Counted from the stretch's first letter, positions 38,976-48,227 are shown. The stretch: 64,000 bases of DNA from Paenibacillus sp. GP183 (GCF_900104695.1 NZ_FNSW01000001.1:2852001-2916000); one strand, 5' to 3'. Numbers and translations are program-made. Notes: generated by a model from the sequence alone, not told the origin.

Positions 38976-39326
38976 ATGAATAATAGTGATAAGATCAAAC
39001 GAAAAGCTATTCCAACTTCTGCGTTGCTAGAACGCAAAACACTCATCCTTCTGTCACTTTCCTCCATGGATCACATCATTCGCGGCTCCTTAATTACACG
39101 TTTTATCAAATGCGGCAAGCCCAATTGTCACTGTGTGACCGGAACAGGCCACAAAAGCCTGTATCTCTCCTCTTTCTATCAGGGGCGTACACGCATGGAT
39201 TATGTCCCAGCAGCTTGGGAAACTTGGATTCGTAAGGGCTTAGAAAATTTCGAGAGTACCCAGACCCTTCTCTCCGAATTAACAGAATTGAACTTGGAAC
39301 TTCTTCGGCGTCGAGAGAAGAGTTAG
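38976..39326 (+). CDS. DUF6788-like accessory protein of the recombinase element
   Basis: 116 residues. The core IIRGSLITRFIKCGKPNCHC has a CGKPxCxC zinc-binding-like motif characteristic of DUF6788, and YQGRTRMDYVPAAWETWIRK follows. AAGGAGG lies 12 bases before the ATG. Located 49 bp downstream of the DUF5372-like gene, likely the same operon. Function unknown. Confidence 0.75.
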   Translation: MNNSDKIKRKAIPTSALLERKTLILLSLSSMDHIIRGSLITRFIKCGKPNCHCVTGTGHKSLYLSSFYQGRTRMDYVPAAWETWIRKGLENFESTQTLLSELTELNLELLRRREKS

Positions 39327-39352
39327 ACGGTGCCAACCTAGGAGGACTCTTT

Positions 39353-39841
39353 ATGTCCAGTTCTGTATTAGCTGAGTTGGTCGGAAATGATCCGCGGAAA
39401 GTGGATGAACTCGTCACCCTTTTCGCTGGGTTGTTTCACGCTTGTCTAGCCGCGATTCACAAGGAGGAGGAAGACCATGTTACTGCCCATGAAAGTCCGT
39501 GCGGAGCACCTGAATCGGAAGGCCATAGTGTACATACGCCAATCGTCGCTAGCCCAAGTTCGCTTCAATCGGGAGAGCACGGAGCGTCAGTATGCCCTGC
39601 AGGAGAAAGCCCAGCACCTCGGTTGGAACCAGGAGCAAATCCAATTGATCGACGAGGATCTGGGGATCTCCGGATCGGGTCGTTCCCTGCGCCAAGGATT
39701 CCAGAGCTTGGTCGCCCAAGTGTCTCTTGGCCAAGTTGGCGCGATCTTTGGTCTGGAGATCTCCAGGTTGGCTCGCTCCTCAGCGGACCTCCTTCGCCTT
39801 CTCGAACTATGCGCTTTATTCAACACTATTGTAGTGGATGA
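39353..39841 (+). CDS. Overlapping ORF between DUF6788-like and recombinase genes (function uncertain)
   Basis: Starts MSSSVLAELVGNDPRKVDEL with AGGAGG 7 bases before its ATG, so initiation here is likely. Its first ~40 residues do not overlap any other gene; after that the frame runs +1 relative to the recombinase for 365 bases and becomes low-complexity Pro/Ser. It might be a short regulatory or coupling peptide whose 3' part is only an open shadow frame. Treat the extent as uncertain. Confidence 0.45.
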   Translation: MSSSVLAELVGNDPRKVDELVTLFAGLFHACLAAIHKEEEDHVTAHESPCGAPESEGHSVHTPIVASPSSLQSGEHGASVCPAGESPAPRLEPGANPIDRRGSGDLRIGSFPAPRIPELGRPSVSWPSWRDLWSGDLQVGSLLSGPPSPSRTMRFIQHYCSG

Positions 39842-41534
39842 GGATGGCATCTATGATCTCAGCGACTTTAACGACAGGCTCATTCTGGGGTTTAAAGGCA
39901 CGATGAGTGAAGCCGAGCTTCACTTCCTTCGCGCCCGTATGCTCGGCGGGAAGAAAAACAAAGCACGTAAGGGAGAGTTACGGTTTCCGTTGCCTGTTGG
40001 TTTTTGCCACGATTCGGATGGGCAAACCGTCATGGATCCTGACGACGAGGTTCAGACTGCTGTTCGTAATGTTTTTCGTGCTTTTGAGACGAGCGGCAGC
40101 GCTTATGGCGTCGTTCAATATTTCACCCAAAACAGGTTGCGGTTTCCTAAGCGTGCTTATGGCGGAGCCTGGGCAGGAAAACTCATATGGGGAACATTGA
40201 CCCATGGTAGGGTTCTTGGCATCTTGTACAATCCTGTTTATGCAGGCGCGTATGTATATGGTCGCTATCGCGACCAGAAACGCGTCAATGAACAAGGCCA
40301 TTTTATCCATCATATCGTACGTCTTCCCCAAGAACAGTGGGAGGTGCTTATTCGAGATCATCATCCCGGCTATATCACTTGGGAAGTCTATGAGCACAAC
40401 CTTCAAGTTTTGTTAAACAATCGCACGAATCTTGAGCGAAGCGGTCCAGCACGGGAAGGAGCGGCTTTGTTACAAGGTCTTGTTCTATGCGGCAAATGTG
40501 GACGGCGCATGAGCGTACGCTATACAGGCAACGGGGGCATCTCACCTGTCTATGAATGTAAGGGTAGATGGGAACATGACCGCCGAGCAACTTGTACTAC
40601 AGTACCTACACCAAGTATTGATCGTGCTATTAGTGATCGGCTTTTAGCGATCATGCAGCCCACCCAGTTGGAGCTCGCGCTGCAGGTCATGGACAAGCTA
40701 GTCAACAAAGAGGATGATGCAGACAAAGGGTGGAAACTCCTTTTGGAACGCACAAAATATGAAGTCGATCGCGCGGAGCGTCAATACCAGCAAGTAGAGC
40801 CAGAAAATCGACTGGTTGCAAGAAGCTTAGAGGCGAAGTGGAATGAGAAACTAGCGGAGATGGCTCGAACTGAACAAGAATATGCGCAATATCGCTCTCG
40901 ATTAAGTTGGCGGCCAACTGAACAAGACAGGGCAGAAATTCTGAACTTGGCCCATACACTGCCCCGCGTTTGGGGTTCAGCCACGACTACATGTAAGGAC
41001 CGCAAACGAATTTTGCGGTTGCTCATTGAAGATGTTACCGTATTTGCTGAAGCAAGGAATCCGGATGTTAGACTAGGTCTTAGATGGCGAAACCAATGCT
41101 GTGAAGAGATGCATACCCGCAAAGCGCTGCCAAAGGGAACTGCGAGAAAACATACATCCGAACAGACAGAACAGGTTCGTAAGCTCGCCTTAACGATGAC
41201 TGACCAGCAAATGGTCATCTATTTCAATGAATTGGGCGTACGCACACCAGAAGGCAGAATTTTCACAGTCCCCTCCATCAAGTGGATACGCTATTTGAAC
41301 AAAATACCTGCCTTTTCACTGCCACGGCAAGGCTTCACGGTGAAGGAGGTGGCGCAGCGCTTAGAGGTATCTACCCATGTGGTCTATTATTGGCTTGAGC
41401 ATGGGATGTTGAAGGGCCAAAAGCTAGGGCCGGGATTGCCTTGGGATATTCCCCTGGATGAGCAAATAGAACTCGAACTGCGACAACGCATACAAGATTC
41501 CGGGCATCTAGCCCCTTTGAAACAGCAAAAATAA
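39477..41534 (+). CDS. Large serine recombinase
   Basis: 685 residues. Resolvase domain with Y19-x-R21-x-S23 (VYIRQSS, catalytic Ser), RLARSSADL; recombinase domain with GILYNPVYAGAYVYGR; zinc ribbon CGKCGRRMSVRYTGNGG...CKGRWEHDRRATC; a coiled coil (about 440-530); and a C-terminal MerR-type HTH (FTVKEVAQRLEVSTHVVYYW near residue 620). AGGAGG lies 8 bases from the ATG. It is the enzyme that cuts the GG-core site. The frame is intact, so the element is likely mobile. Confidence 0.92.
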   Translation: MLLPMKVRAEHLNRKAIVYIRQSSLAQVRFNRESTERQYALQEKAQHLGWNQEQIQLIDEDLGISGSGRSLRQGFQSLVAQVSLGQVGAIFGLEISRLARSSADLLRLLELCALFNTIVVDEDGIYDLSDFNDRLILGFKGTMSEAELHFLRARMLGGKKNKARKGELRFPLPVGFCHDSDGQTVMDPDDEVQTAVRNVFRAFETSGSAYGVVQYFTQNRLRFPKRAYGGAWAGKLIWGTLTHGRVLGILYNPVYAGAYVYGRYRDQKRVNEQGHFIHHIVRLPQEQWEVLIRDHHPGYITWEVYEHNLQVLLNNRTNLERSGPAREGAALLQGLVLCGKCGRRMSVRYTGNGGISPVYECKGRWEHDRRATCTTVPTPSIDRAISDRLLAIMQPTQLELALQVMDKLVNKEDDADKGWKLLLERTKYEVDRAERQYQQVEPENRLVARSLEAKWNEKLAEMARTEQEYAQYRSRLSWRPTEQDRAEILNLAHTLPRVWGSATTTCKDRKRILRLLIEDVTVFAEARNPDVRLGLRWRNQCCEEMHTRKALPKGTARKHTSEQTEQVRKLALTMTDQQMVIYFNELGVRTPEGRIFTVPSIKWIRYLNKIPAFSLPRQGFTVKEVAQRLEVSTHVVYYWLEHGMLKGQKLGPGLPWDIPLDEQIELELRQRIQDSGHLAPLKQQK

Positions 41535-41595
41535 CGTTGTTCTGCTCAAAAGTCCAAAACCAAATTGGGAGGCGTGCAGTATGAACTTACCTTCG

Positions 41596-41854
41596 GTATC
41601 CCTAAAGGCCTTAACTTCCCATTTTCCTTCTCGATGAAATGTCGTTTCACAGGGTCGGGTTTATACCGCCCTTGTTGCAGTAACCTTTGGAGTTCCCTTA
41701 GGTTCATGCTCACGTTTTTCTCAAACATGGCGATACTTACGCCATCGATTCCGCCGCTTCCTTGATTCTTCTTTACAGATAGCCATGCTTCGTACAGATT
41801 ATCCATTTGGTACACTTTATCGATCAGGGAGTAATATCGTCGTTTCGGTTTCAT
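41596..41854 (-). pseudogene. Group II intron reverse transcriptase, N-terminal part
   Basis: Start ATG at 41854 (MKPKRRYYSLIDKVYQMDNL) with GGTGGTG upstream; encodes RT domains 0-1 up to GKLRPLGIP, where the recombinase element breaks the frame and adds a short tail to a stop at about 41546. Continued at 37728-38630. A longer upstream frame to 41944 exists but the ATG at 41854 fits the family. Confidence 0.85.
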
Positions 41855-42713
41855 TGGTGTTTCACCACCTTTACCGCTACTCACCAAGCCGGTCTTGTTC
41901 TCGCTACAGATGATCGATTCCTTGCTTGTTCCACGGCACGACAAATGCGTTTTAGACTCTTTGTCAATCGCTCCTATTTGTTCACCGTGTACTCAGGTCG
42001 CCAGTAGCCCTCTATCCGTTGGCGTTCTTTCGCCATTGGCGGGACTCACCCACTTGGAGCTACCCTCATTGGTTTAAGGCACTTACGATCTCCCACTCAC
42101 GCAAACTCACAGACTTTGACGAAGCACGTCCCCTTTGCCTCTGTCTTCCCTCTTTTGAAGTGGAAGCAGGTTATGCGACTGAGTTTTTTTTTTCCTCGTG
42201 CGCATACTCATCCGAGTTTTATTCTCCAGACTGTTACCAGCTTTCATCGGCTCGGACTTACTCGCTACTACGGGACGATCCGCCATCTCGCAGCCCATCG
42301 ATTCGGCTTTCCCTTTAAGGTTATACCTCCCCTACCTTGTCCGCGTTTGCGTCAAGGAGACTACGAGACTTCCCTCAGTTATCTGCACATTCTATTCCAT
42401 CCATCCTGACCCTAATCACGTCGATGAGCCTTGCAGGTCATATCCCTTTGTTTGTTTTCCTGCAAGGTATGCACATTCGCATAGGTTTCCCCAATCTCTT
42501 GGTGGGTCACCCAACATCGCCGCCACCTCTGGTTCACCGCATTCCGGGCTGGACTTTGCCTACAGGCCCTTCAGATTCCCCCTCGCGAGGGACACCCTGC
42601 CAGTCCTTCTCCTTGTAGAGTAGGACCTCATCTTCGGCTACGGCACTTTAAAGGGTAAAGTTACCGAGTGGATTTGAACCACTTAGATTGTGCGACTGTG
42701 AGGCGCACAAGAG

Positions 42714-42744
42714 ATCCACAGCAACAAGACTGTGGATATTTTTA
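42714..42744. terminator. Hairpin at the intron insertion site
   Basis: ATCCACAG and CTGTGGAT form an 8-bp perfect stem with an 8-nt loop; followed on the plus strand by ATTTTTATA, a usable terminator. On the minus strand the intron starts a few bases beyond it. Confidence 0.7.
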
Positions 42745-42756
42745 TATATTTTATAG

Positions 42757-42816
42757 GCTTGGTTCATTAACGCAGTGTCAACGGCTTATTTCATTTTGAT
42801 TACAAATAATGCCGCT
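42757..42816. repeat. Dispersed repeat, copy 2
   Basis: GCTTGGTTCATTAACGCAGTG through AATGCCGCT matches 15021-15076 over about 56 bases with a handful of substitutions and small indels. Like copy 1, it follows a hairpin by a short distance. Confidence 0.65.
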
Positions 42817-42893
42817 TCACTTCTTCAAACTTGTTCAGATGTCTCACCCCGAAGGTAATTGCCTCGCAATCCGACAGTCACCCCCGCTTATTA

Positions 42894-43544
42894 TCATCCA
42901 GTATTGTTGATTTTTGAAAGTCGGTTTAATACAATCTGAACAGCCATGGCATCATCTAAATAGCCAATTGGGAAAACGTAATCAGGAATAATGTCTGCAG
43001 ATAAAATGAAATATAACAGTGCACTTCCGAGCACGACACGTTTGGCGGTTGTAGTAGTATCATTGCAATATTCAGTATGCATGTGTTTCAGCTGTTCAAT
43101 AAATGGACCAGCACCACTTACTTGCTCAACTTTTGTTTTAAAATCCTGATAAATGATCTGATGACCTTCCTTAGTTTGCGCGTATTGCTCATACTTATCT
43201 AATTCCTGTTCAACACGGGCTGTAGTAAACTGTTGATCGAATAAATTACCAAGGACTTCTTGAATGGTATCGACTGAATAATGAATATCTAAATGAATTT
43301 CTTCTCGGTGTCTTCCAACTTCAAAACCGGCTGCTTCAATCAACTTCTCTATCGGAATGTTAAAATGGCAAGCAAATTGTTTTAAGTGATTAAGCTTTGC
43401 TTGCTGCTTCCCATTTACAATTCGTGAGATTGTTGCTGTATCGATTCCTGTGAGCGTGCTAAGTTTACGCATTGACAGAGAATGTTTCTCTAACAATGAC
43501 TTTATCAGTAAACCAAGGGTTAGGTCACTTTTTTCCTCAGACAT
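42894..43544 (-). CDS. XRE-family HTH protein with DUF1232
   Basis: 216 residues. N-terminal lambda-repressor-like HTH (LSMRKLSTLTGIDTATISRI, about 20-75) and C-terminal DUF1232/YkvA-type membrane-associated segment (LGSALLYFILSADIIPDYVF then IGYLDDAMAV). Such fusions occur near metal and stress loci. AAGGGATTG precedes the ATG. It is divergent from the adjacent YtaF-like gene and might control it, but no operator is seen. Confidence 0.82.
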   Translation of the reverse strand: MSEEKSDLTLGLLIKSLLEKHSLSMRKLSTLTGIDTATISRIVNGKQQAKLNHLKQFACHFNIPIEKLIEAAGFEVGRHREEIHLDIHYSVDTIQEVLGNLFDQQFTTARVEQELDKYEQYAQTKEGHQIIYQDFKTKVEQVSGAGPFIEQLKHMHTEYCNDTTTTAKRVVLGSALLYFILSADIIPDYVFPIGYLDDAMAVQIVLNRLSKINNTG

Positions 43545-43678
43545 GCCAGTTCAATCCCTTCATTTGTTTAAATAGATGACTTGTTGAAGTTCTATCAACA
43601 GTATATGTAAGGGATAAGCACTTTTCCTCAACATCTCAATATAATGTTAATAAATATTGTTGAGGAGTGATGAATAGC

Positions 43679-44293
43679 ATGGATCTAGGAATCCTAATGG
43701 CTATGATTGCGATCGGTATTGCAGCGAATCTCGATAATGCTGGGGTTGGCATTGCATATGGAGTAAAGAAAATTAGGGTTCCATTTATGGCCAATACCGT
43801 CATTGCAATGATGGGGTTTCTGCTTGCACTTGTAGGGGGACTTTTGGGAGATTGGATTTCTCTCTGGCTACCACCCTTTATCTGCAATCTCATTGGCATG
43901 GTTGTACTGGTTACCATCGGGGTTTGGGTATTAATTCAACCATTGCTTGATAAAAAATCAAAACAACAACCAACTAATCGTAACCTTCTATCCCGAATTT
44001 TACGAAATCCTGAGGAGGCCGATATGGATGGTTCAAAGTCAGTAGGTTTCATTGAATCCATCATACTTGGGATCACTTTATCCATAAATAATTTAGCTGG
44101 GGGATTTGATGCCGGGATCACGCATCTAAATATTTGGGCAACTTCATTTATTTCTGGAGCGTTAAGCTTCTTTTGTGTTGGTTTATGTGCTTATTTGGGG
44201 GCAAGGTTTGCTGCTGATAAGTTAGGAAAACAGGCGAATGCTGTTTCTGGAGTTCTTCTTATTCTTGTGGGTTTGCATCAAGTATTAAGCTAA
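43679..44293 (+). CDS. YtaF/MntP-like membrane protein
   Basis: About 204 residues with six transmembrane segments; duplicated IAANLDNAGVGIAYGVKK and ITLSINNLAGGFDAGI motifs (with Asp/Asn in transmembrane helices) match the MntP/YtaF family. MntP exports Mn2+; YtaF is a sporulation-linked relative. GTG and ATG at 43667/43670 are too close to GGAG; ATG at 43679 fits. First gene on the plus strand of the metal island. Confidence 0.82.
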   Translation: MDLGILMAMIAIGIAANLDNAGVGIAYGVKKIRVPFMANTVIAMMGFLLALVGGLLGDWISLWLPPFICNLIGMVVLVTIGVWVLIQPLLDKKSKQQPTNRNLLSRILRNPEEADMDGSKSVGFIESIILGITLSINNLAGGFDAGITHLNIWATSFISGALSFFCVGLCAYLGARFAADKLGKQANAVSGVLLILVGLHQVLS

Positions 44294-44336
44294 TTCCTCT
44301 CCACTTAGATAACAGCACATAACGTAATAACATCCA

Positions 44337-45183
44337 TTAGGGGGACATATGTGAAGACATCCATGCGTTCGTCGTTATCCTTGGTGCAGCAGCTTTGATT
44401 ATCACTACCGCCTTTGCTTTTAACGGTACGGAACTTGCCGGAGTGTTTGATAATGCTGGTTCGGTCGCGGCGGGTTTAGCTAAAAAAGTTGGTTCGCTTT
44501 CGGGTGCCTTCTTTGCAATCATACTCTTGAATGCTTCACTAATCGGTGCGGACGCTGTAACACTCTCAACCTCGTATGCCTTTGGTGATGTGTTTGGGAT
44601 AAAACATTCGTTACACCGAAAATGGAAGGATGCTCGTGGATTTTACACCAGCTATACCCTCCTCGTTTTGATTGCTGGAGGAATTGTACTCATTCCAAAT
44701 GTACCACTGGGTCTTATTACAATGGCGGTCCAAGCTCTTGCTGGCGTGCTGCTTCCTAGTGCTACCGTTTTTCTTCTTCTTTTGTGCAATGACAAGGTTG
44801 TTCTTGGCCCTTGGGTTAACAAAATGTGGCTAAATATGGTGAGCAGTATTATTGTCGGTGTATTGGTTATGCTATCGTTTATTCTTTCTGCAACAACCCT
44901 ATTCCCTTCAGTGAACGTGAAGCTTTTGACTTTAATTCTGACTATTATCTTGATAATTGGTCTTCTTGGTGCCGGATTATCGTCTTATCTTCACCGTGGA
45001 AAAAAATCAGAAGTAACTGTAACGACACTTGATCGCTCGTCATGGCGGATGCCACCACTTCGTGATCTTCCTAAGCCAGAATGGACCAGAACACGTAAAA
45101 TGGGCATGGTTTTATTACGTAGTTATCTCGTCAATGCTGTACTCCTCTTAATTGTAAAAGCTGTACAGATTGCAATTGGATAG
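44337..45183 (+). pseudogene. 5'-truncated NRAMP-family transporter
   Basis: Encodes only the C-terminal half of an NRAMP-like protein (FVVILGAAALIITTAFAFNGTE, then GSLSGAFFAIILLNASLIGA...), closely matching the frameshifted copy at 48994-50623 from its middle on. No start codon or N-terminal helices precede it; upstream is the end of the YtaF-like gene. Non-functional remnant, evidence of recombination inside the island. Confidence 0.82.
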
Positions 45184-45374
45184 TAAGCTTTGAATCTCCC
45201 ACGACTAAAGTCACGAGCGGAGCGAGTTTTTGCACATGATCGCAAATCCGATAGTTATGGTAGGGTAGCAACTCAAGTTGAAAGTCCATGAAAATGCACT
45301 AGGAGAGAGTTGGAGTTCTTAAGAAAGACACGGGCAATAGCAAATCTCTGCTTTTGCTTCAGAAAGCTTGATAC

Positions 45375-45411
45375 GCCCCTTCTTTTTAATACCGAAGGGG
45401 CTTTGTTGTTT
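45375..45411 (+). terminator. Terminator after truncated NRAMP
   Basis: GCCCCTTC and GAAGGGGC pair around an 11-nt loop, followed by TTTGTTGTTT on the plus strand. It lies between two convergent genes. Confidence 0.75.
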
Positions 45412-46663
45412 AAAACATGGATAATACAACCAAAACTAAGGATAACGCTACGAGAAGGACTATGGTTACCCATCCAATGATATTGTTCCAAGATTTATTT
45501 GTATATTTACCCATCACTTCTTTATTGTTGACCAACAGCATCATACAGATCAGCACAATGGGCAACAAAATGCCGTTAATCCTTTGTGACCACAAAGTGA
45601 TTGCTATGAGTGGCGCATTCGGTATTAAAATAATTCCTGCCGAAATAATTAAAATTGCGGTATAGAGCCAGTAAAACTGGGGGGCCTCCCGCCACTTTTT
45701 ATCAATGCCTGCTTCAAAACCGAAAGCTTCACACACATAAAATGCAGTAGCTACAGGTAATATCGTCGCCGCGAAAATAGAGGCAATGAAAAGACCAAAG
45801 GCAAATACTTGTGATGCCAGGGCTCCTGCAAACGGTTTTAATGCTATAGCAGCATCTTTCGCATCTGTTATTTCTGTACCGTGTCCATTTACAAAAAGAG
45901 TCGATCCACATGCAACGATAATAAAAAAGGCGACGACGATCGTGGCTACGCACCCGACAATTACATCGAGTATTGTGTATTTATAATGCTCAATCTTGAG
46001 TCCCTTTTCAATTACCGCCGATTGCATATAAAACTGCATCCAGGGAGCAATCGTTGTCCCGATCATACCGATTACCGTTGAAACATAGTCAAAACTCAGC
46101 TTAATTTCAGGATGAATCATAGCTGCTCCTATTTCGGACCAGTGGGGTTTCCCCATTAAAGCCGATACGATATAGGAGAGTAAAGCCACACTGAAAATTA
46201 AAAAGATTTTTTCAGCAAATCGATATGTCCCTTTCACCACAAGTAACCAAACAGCCGCGGCTGCAAGGGGTACAGCAATATATTTGCTAACACCAAATAC
46301 CTGCATACTACCTGCAACCCCTGCAAATTCGGTCATGGTATTGCTAATATCAGCTACCAGTAAACCAAGAAAAATGAAGAAAGTTACTTTCACTCCTGCA
46401 TTTTCCCTAATAAGGTCAGCAAGTCCCTTTCCCGTCACAATACCCATACGAGCATTCATCTCTTGCACAATAAGAAGCACGATAAAGGCGGGAATTAATG
46501 TCCATAGCATGTTATATCCATAAGTAGCTCCAGCCACCGAGTACGTGGTAATTCCACCTGCATCATTATCCACGCTTCCTGTAATAATTCCAGGACCTAA
46601 GAGAGCTAAAAATATGAGCGTTCTTTTCCAAAGATTTTGTTTTTTTGCAACGTTAGCGGTCAT
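45410..46663 (-). CDS. NRAMP-related divalent metal transporter (possible Mg2+ type)
   Basis: 417 residues, eleven transmembrane helices. The helix-1 metal site reads SVDNDAGG (D32) and helix 6 reads TTIAPWMQ (A206-P207-W208) in place of the usual M-P-H, so the Mn2+-selective methionine is missing. It lies 15 bp downstream of the MgtE-N/CBS gene with AAGGAGG before its ATG, in an M-box-controlled operon. Family is certain; Mg2+ as substrate is inference from motif and riboswitch. Confidence 0.85.
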   Translation of the reverse strand: MTANVAKKQNLWKRTLIFLALLGPGIITGSVDNDAGGITTYSVAGATYGYNMLWTLIPAFIVLLIVQEMNARMGIVTGKGLADLIRENAGVKVTFFIFLGLLVADISNTMTEFAGVAGSMQVFGVSKYIAVPLAAAAVWLLVVKGTYRFAEKIFLIFSVALLSYIVSALMGKPHWSEIGAAMIHPEIKLSFDYVSTVIGMIGTTIAPWMQFYMQSAVIEKGLKIEHYKYTILDVIVGCVATIVVAFFIIVACGSTLFVNGHGTEITDAKDAAIALKPFAGALASQVFAFGLFIASIFAATILPVATAFYVCEAFGFEAGIDKKWREAPQFYWLYTAILIISAGIILIPNAPLIAITLWSQRINGILLPIVLICMMLLVNNKEVMGKYTNKSWNNIIGWVTIVLLVALSLVLVVLSMF

Positions 46664-46677
46664 AGTTAGCCTCCTTA

Positions 46678-47928
46678 CTAAGCCCTTTTTCTTCTTGATT
46701 TGAGCAAGTTATAAACCACGTCATTAATGGGAACCATCCCCAAAAGGACCAAGTTGTCATCGACAACGGGTACAGCAAGCAAATTATACTTGGAAATAAT
46801 CTCATTAAGAGTATCGATCCGCTCATTGTCAGAAACATAAACGACGTTGCGGTCCATAATCTCATGTAATGGAATCCCCGGTTCCGCAATGATTAAGTCT
46901 CGAAGAGAAAGATGGGCGATGAGTTTTTCCCCATCATTGACAATGTAAATATAATAAATGGATTCTGATTCCGGTTTTAACCTTCTTAATTCTTGAATGG
47001 CCTCATTTACTGTGATGTTTTCATTAAACGAAATGAATTCTGTGGTCATCAGACTACCGACTGATTTATCAGGGTAATCCATTAATTCTCGAACTTCCTC
47101 CGATATTTCGCTTTCCATTTGATTTAAGATCTCATTGGCGTGATCTTCATCCATTTCATCGAGTATATCTGCAACTTCGTCGGTCGGTAATTTTTCAAGC
47201 ATGTTGGCTGCTTTTTCAGTAGTAAGACTTTCAATGACATTGACCTGGGCTTCTGTTTCCAATTCCTCAAGCACGTCGGCCGCTTTCTCGACGTCTAATG
47301 ATGAGAAGACAGCGAGTTGTGTGGATCTGTCCAAATCCTCAATAATGTCGGCAAGATCCGAGGCATGAAGCGTAGATAGCTTAGTGTACGACTTGGAGAG
47401 CTTAATTCCTCGATGGGAAAAATCAATGGTTTCTACTTCATCCCAAAGCAATAAGCGGCTTGGTATGTTAATTCCCAGTGGTTTCATTACATTTTTCAAG
47501 GGTTTAGCAACACCAAGTCTTCGCAGCAAACCTTCAAAACCAACATCTACCGCAACCGTATAAACTCCGTTGGAAAGAATGGCTAATCGAAGATCATTAA
47601 CCCTAACCACCTTCCTTCCAAACATGTCGACGATTTGTTTATCGAGTACATGCTTAACAAGGAACAAGGTATTTTCTGCCGAGATGTCCATCTCCTTTAG
47701 TTCCCTGCACTCAATGTAGTACTGTTTGTTAACCTTTGAAATGGTAAAAGATGAGAAATCAACGACCCGAATCTTATTTGCAACCCTCACTTTTACCGCA
47801 ATGACTTGCGGACGAACAGACGTCAAGTCAACGATTAAATCCAACAACTTTCCAACTACATGTTGTGGATCTGACCAAATTTTGTTCCCAAGAATCCGAC
47901 TCAAATAAAAGGTCTGTACGACAGCCAT
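46678..47928 (-). CDS. Soluble MgtE-N/CBS protein without channel domain
   Basis: 416 residues: two PRC-barrel-like segments (about 1-170), MgtE N-terminal domain (about 200-300; HASDLADIIEDLDRSTQLAV, AADVLEELE), and a CBS pair (about 305-410). No transmembrane helices: the MgtE pore is absent. In MgtE this part senses cytosolic Mg2+ and gates the channel. Here it precedes an NRAMP-like gene and follows an M-box; a trans regulator or trafficking role is plausible. GGGGAGG lies 8 bases before ATG. Confidence 0.85.
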   Translation of the reverse strand: MAVVQTFYLSRILGNKIWSDPQHVVGKLLDLIVDLTSVRPQVIAVKVRVANKIRVVDFSSFTISKVNKQYYIECRELKEMDISAENTLFLVKHVLDKQIVDMFGRKVVRVNDLRLAILSNGVYTVAVDVGFEGLLRRLGVAKPLKNVMKPLGINIPSRLLLWDEVETIDFSHRGIKLSKSYTKLSTLHASDLADIIEDLDRSTQLAVFSSLDVEKAADVLEELETEAQVNVIESLTTEKAANMLEKLPTDEVADILDEMDEDHANEILNQMESEISEEVRELMDYPDKSVGSLMTTEFISFNENITVNEAIQELRRLKPESESIYYIYIVNDGEKLIAHLSLRDLIIAEPGIPLHEIMDRNVVYVSDNERIDTLNEIISKYNLLAVPVVDDNLVLLGMVPINDVVYNLLKSRRKRA

Positions 47929-48156
47929 AGTATTATCCTCCCCATTATGAATATTTTTTCCCGGAAAGATGTATATATCAGAGCCAAACGCGCATTATCA
48001 TTCAACTCTCATGTATACATCCTTCCGGATTCCACAGTCTACATCGCACTATACTTGTAGGTTCAGGATCCATAGCTCACCTCCATAATTAGAGTATGTC
48101 CATTGCAAGGAACGTGCATGGTTATTCTTACCTGACATGGTTTTTTTTAAGCAACA

Positions 48157-48185
48157 TAAAAACCCCCTAAAGGAATAGGGGGCTG
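48157..48185 (-). terminator. M-box 1 expression-platform terminator
   Basis: On the minus strand GCCCCCTA-ttcctt-TAGGGGGT followed by TTTTTA, immediately downstream of the M-box aptamer and upstream of the MgtE-N/CBS gene: a Mg2+-controlled attenuator. Confidence 0.88.
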
Positions 48186-48227
48186 GAACTTCCAAGTACA
48201 CAAGTACATTGAAGAACATCAATCCCC

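Larger units (their letters stand above)
38637..41596 (+). mobile_element. Serine-recombinase element inserted in the intron RT gene
   Basis: 2960 bp. The element sits exactly in the conserved RT motif LGIP-TIRDR. Left junction reads attgtg-GG-aacggtt; right junction reads accttc-GG-tatccc; the uninterrupted target is attgtg-GG-tatccc. The shared GG is the 2-bp crossover core expected of serine recombinases, and no longer target duplication is seen. It carries a DUF5372-like, a DUF6788-like and a large recombinase gene, all in one direction. Confidence 0.85.
37582..42708 (-). mobile_element. Group II intron, interrupted by a serine-recombinase element
   Basis: Minus strand. The 5' end at 42708 reads GTGCGCC (GUGYG consensus) followed by an EBS/DI region; the 3' end at 37582 follows a domain V (GAAAGCCGTGTGCGGGAAAC and its complement) and a DVI-like hairpin, ending in CCCTAC (AY consensus). 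The intron was about 2.17 kb before a 2960-bp element split its RT gene. The 5' exon immediately upstream is a hairpin (ATCCACAG / CTGTGGAT), the target preferred by terminator-homing introns. Confidence 0.85.

Noticed and set aside
42661-42712. tRNA-like T arm and anticodon stem (GGTTCAAATCC) near the repeat
   Set aside because: Explained by the group II intron 5' end (GTGCGCC then AAGTGGTTCAAATCCACT); it has no D arm or acceptor pairing.
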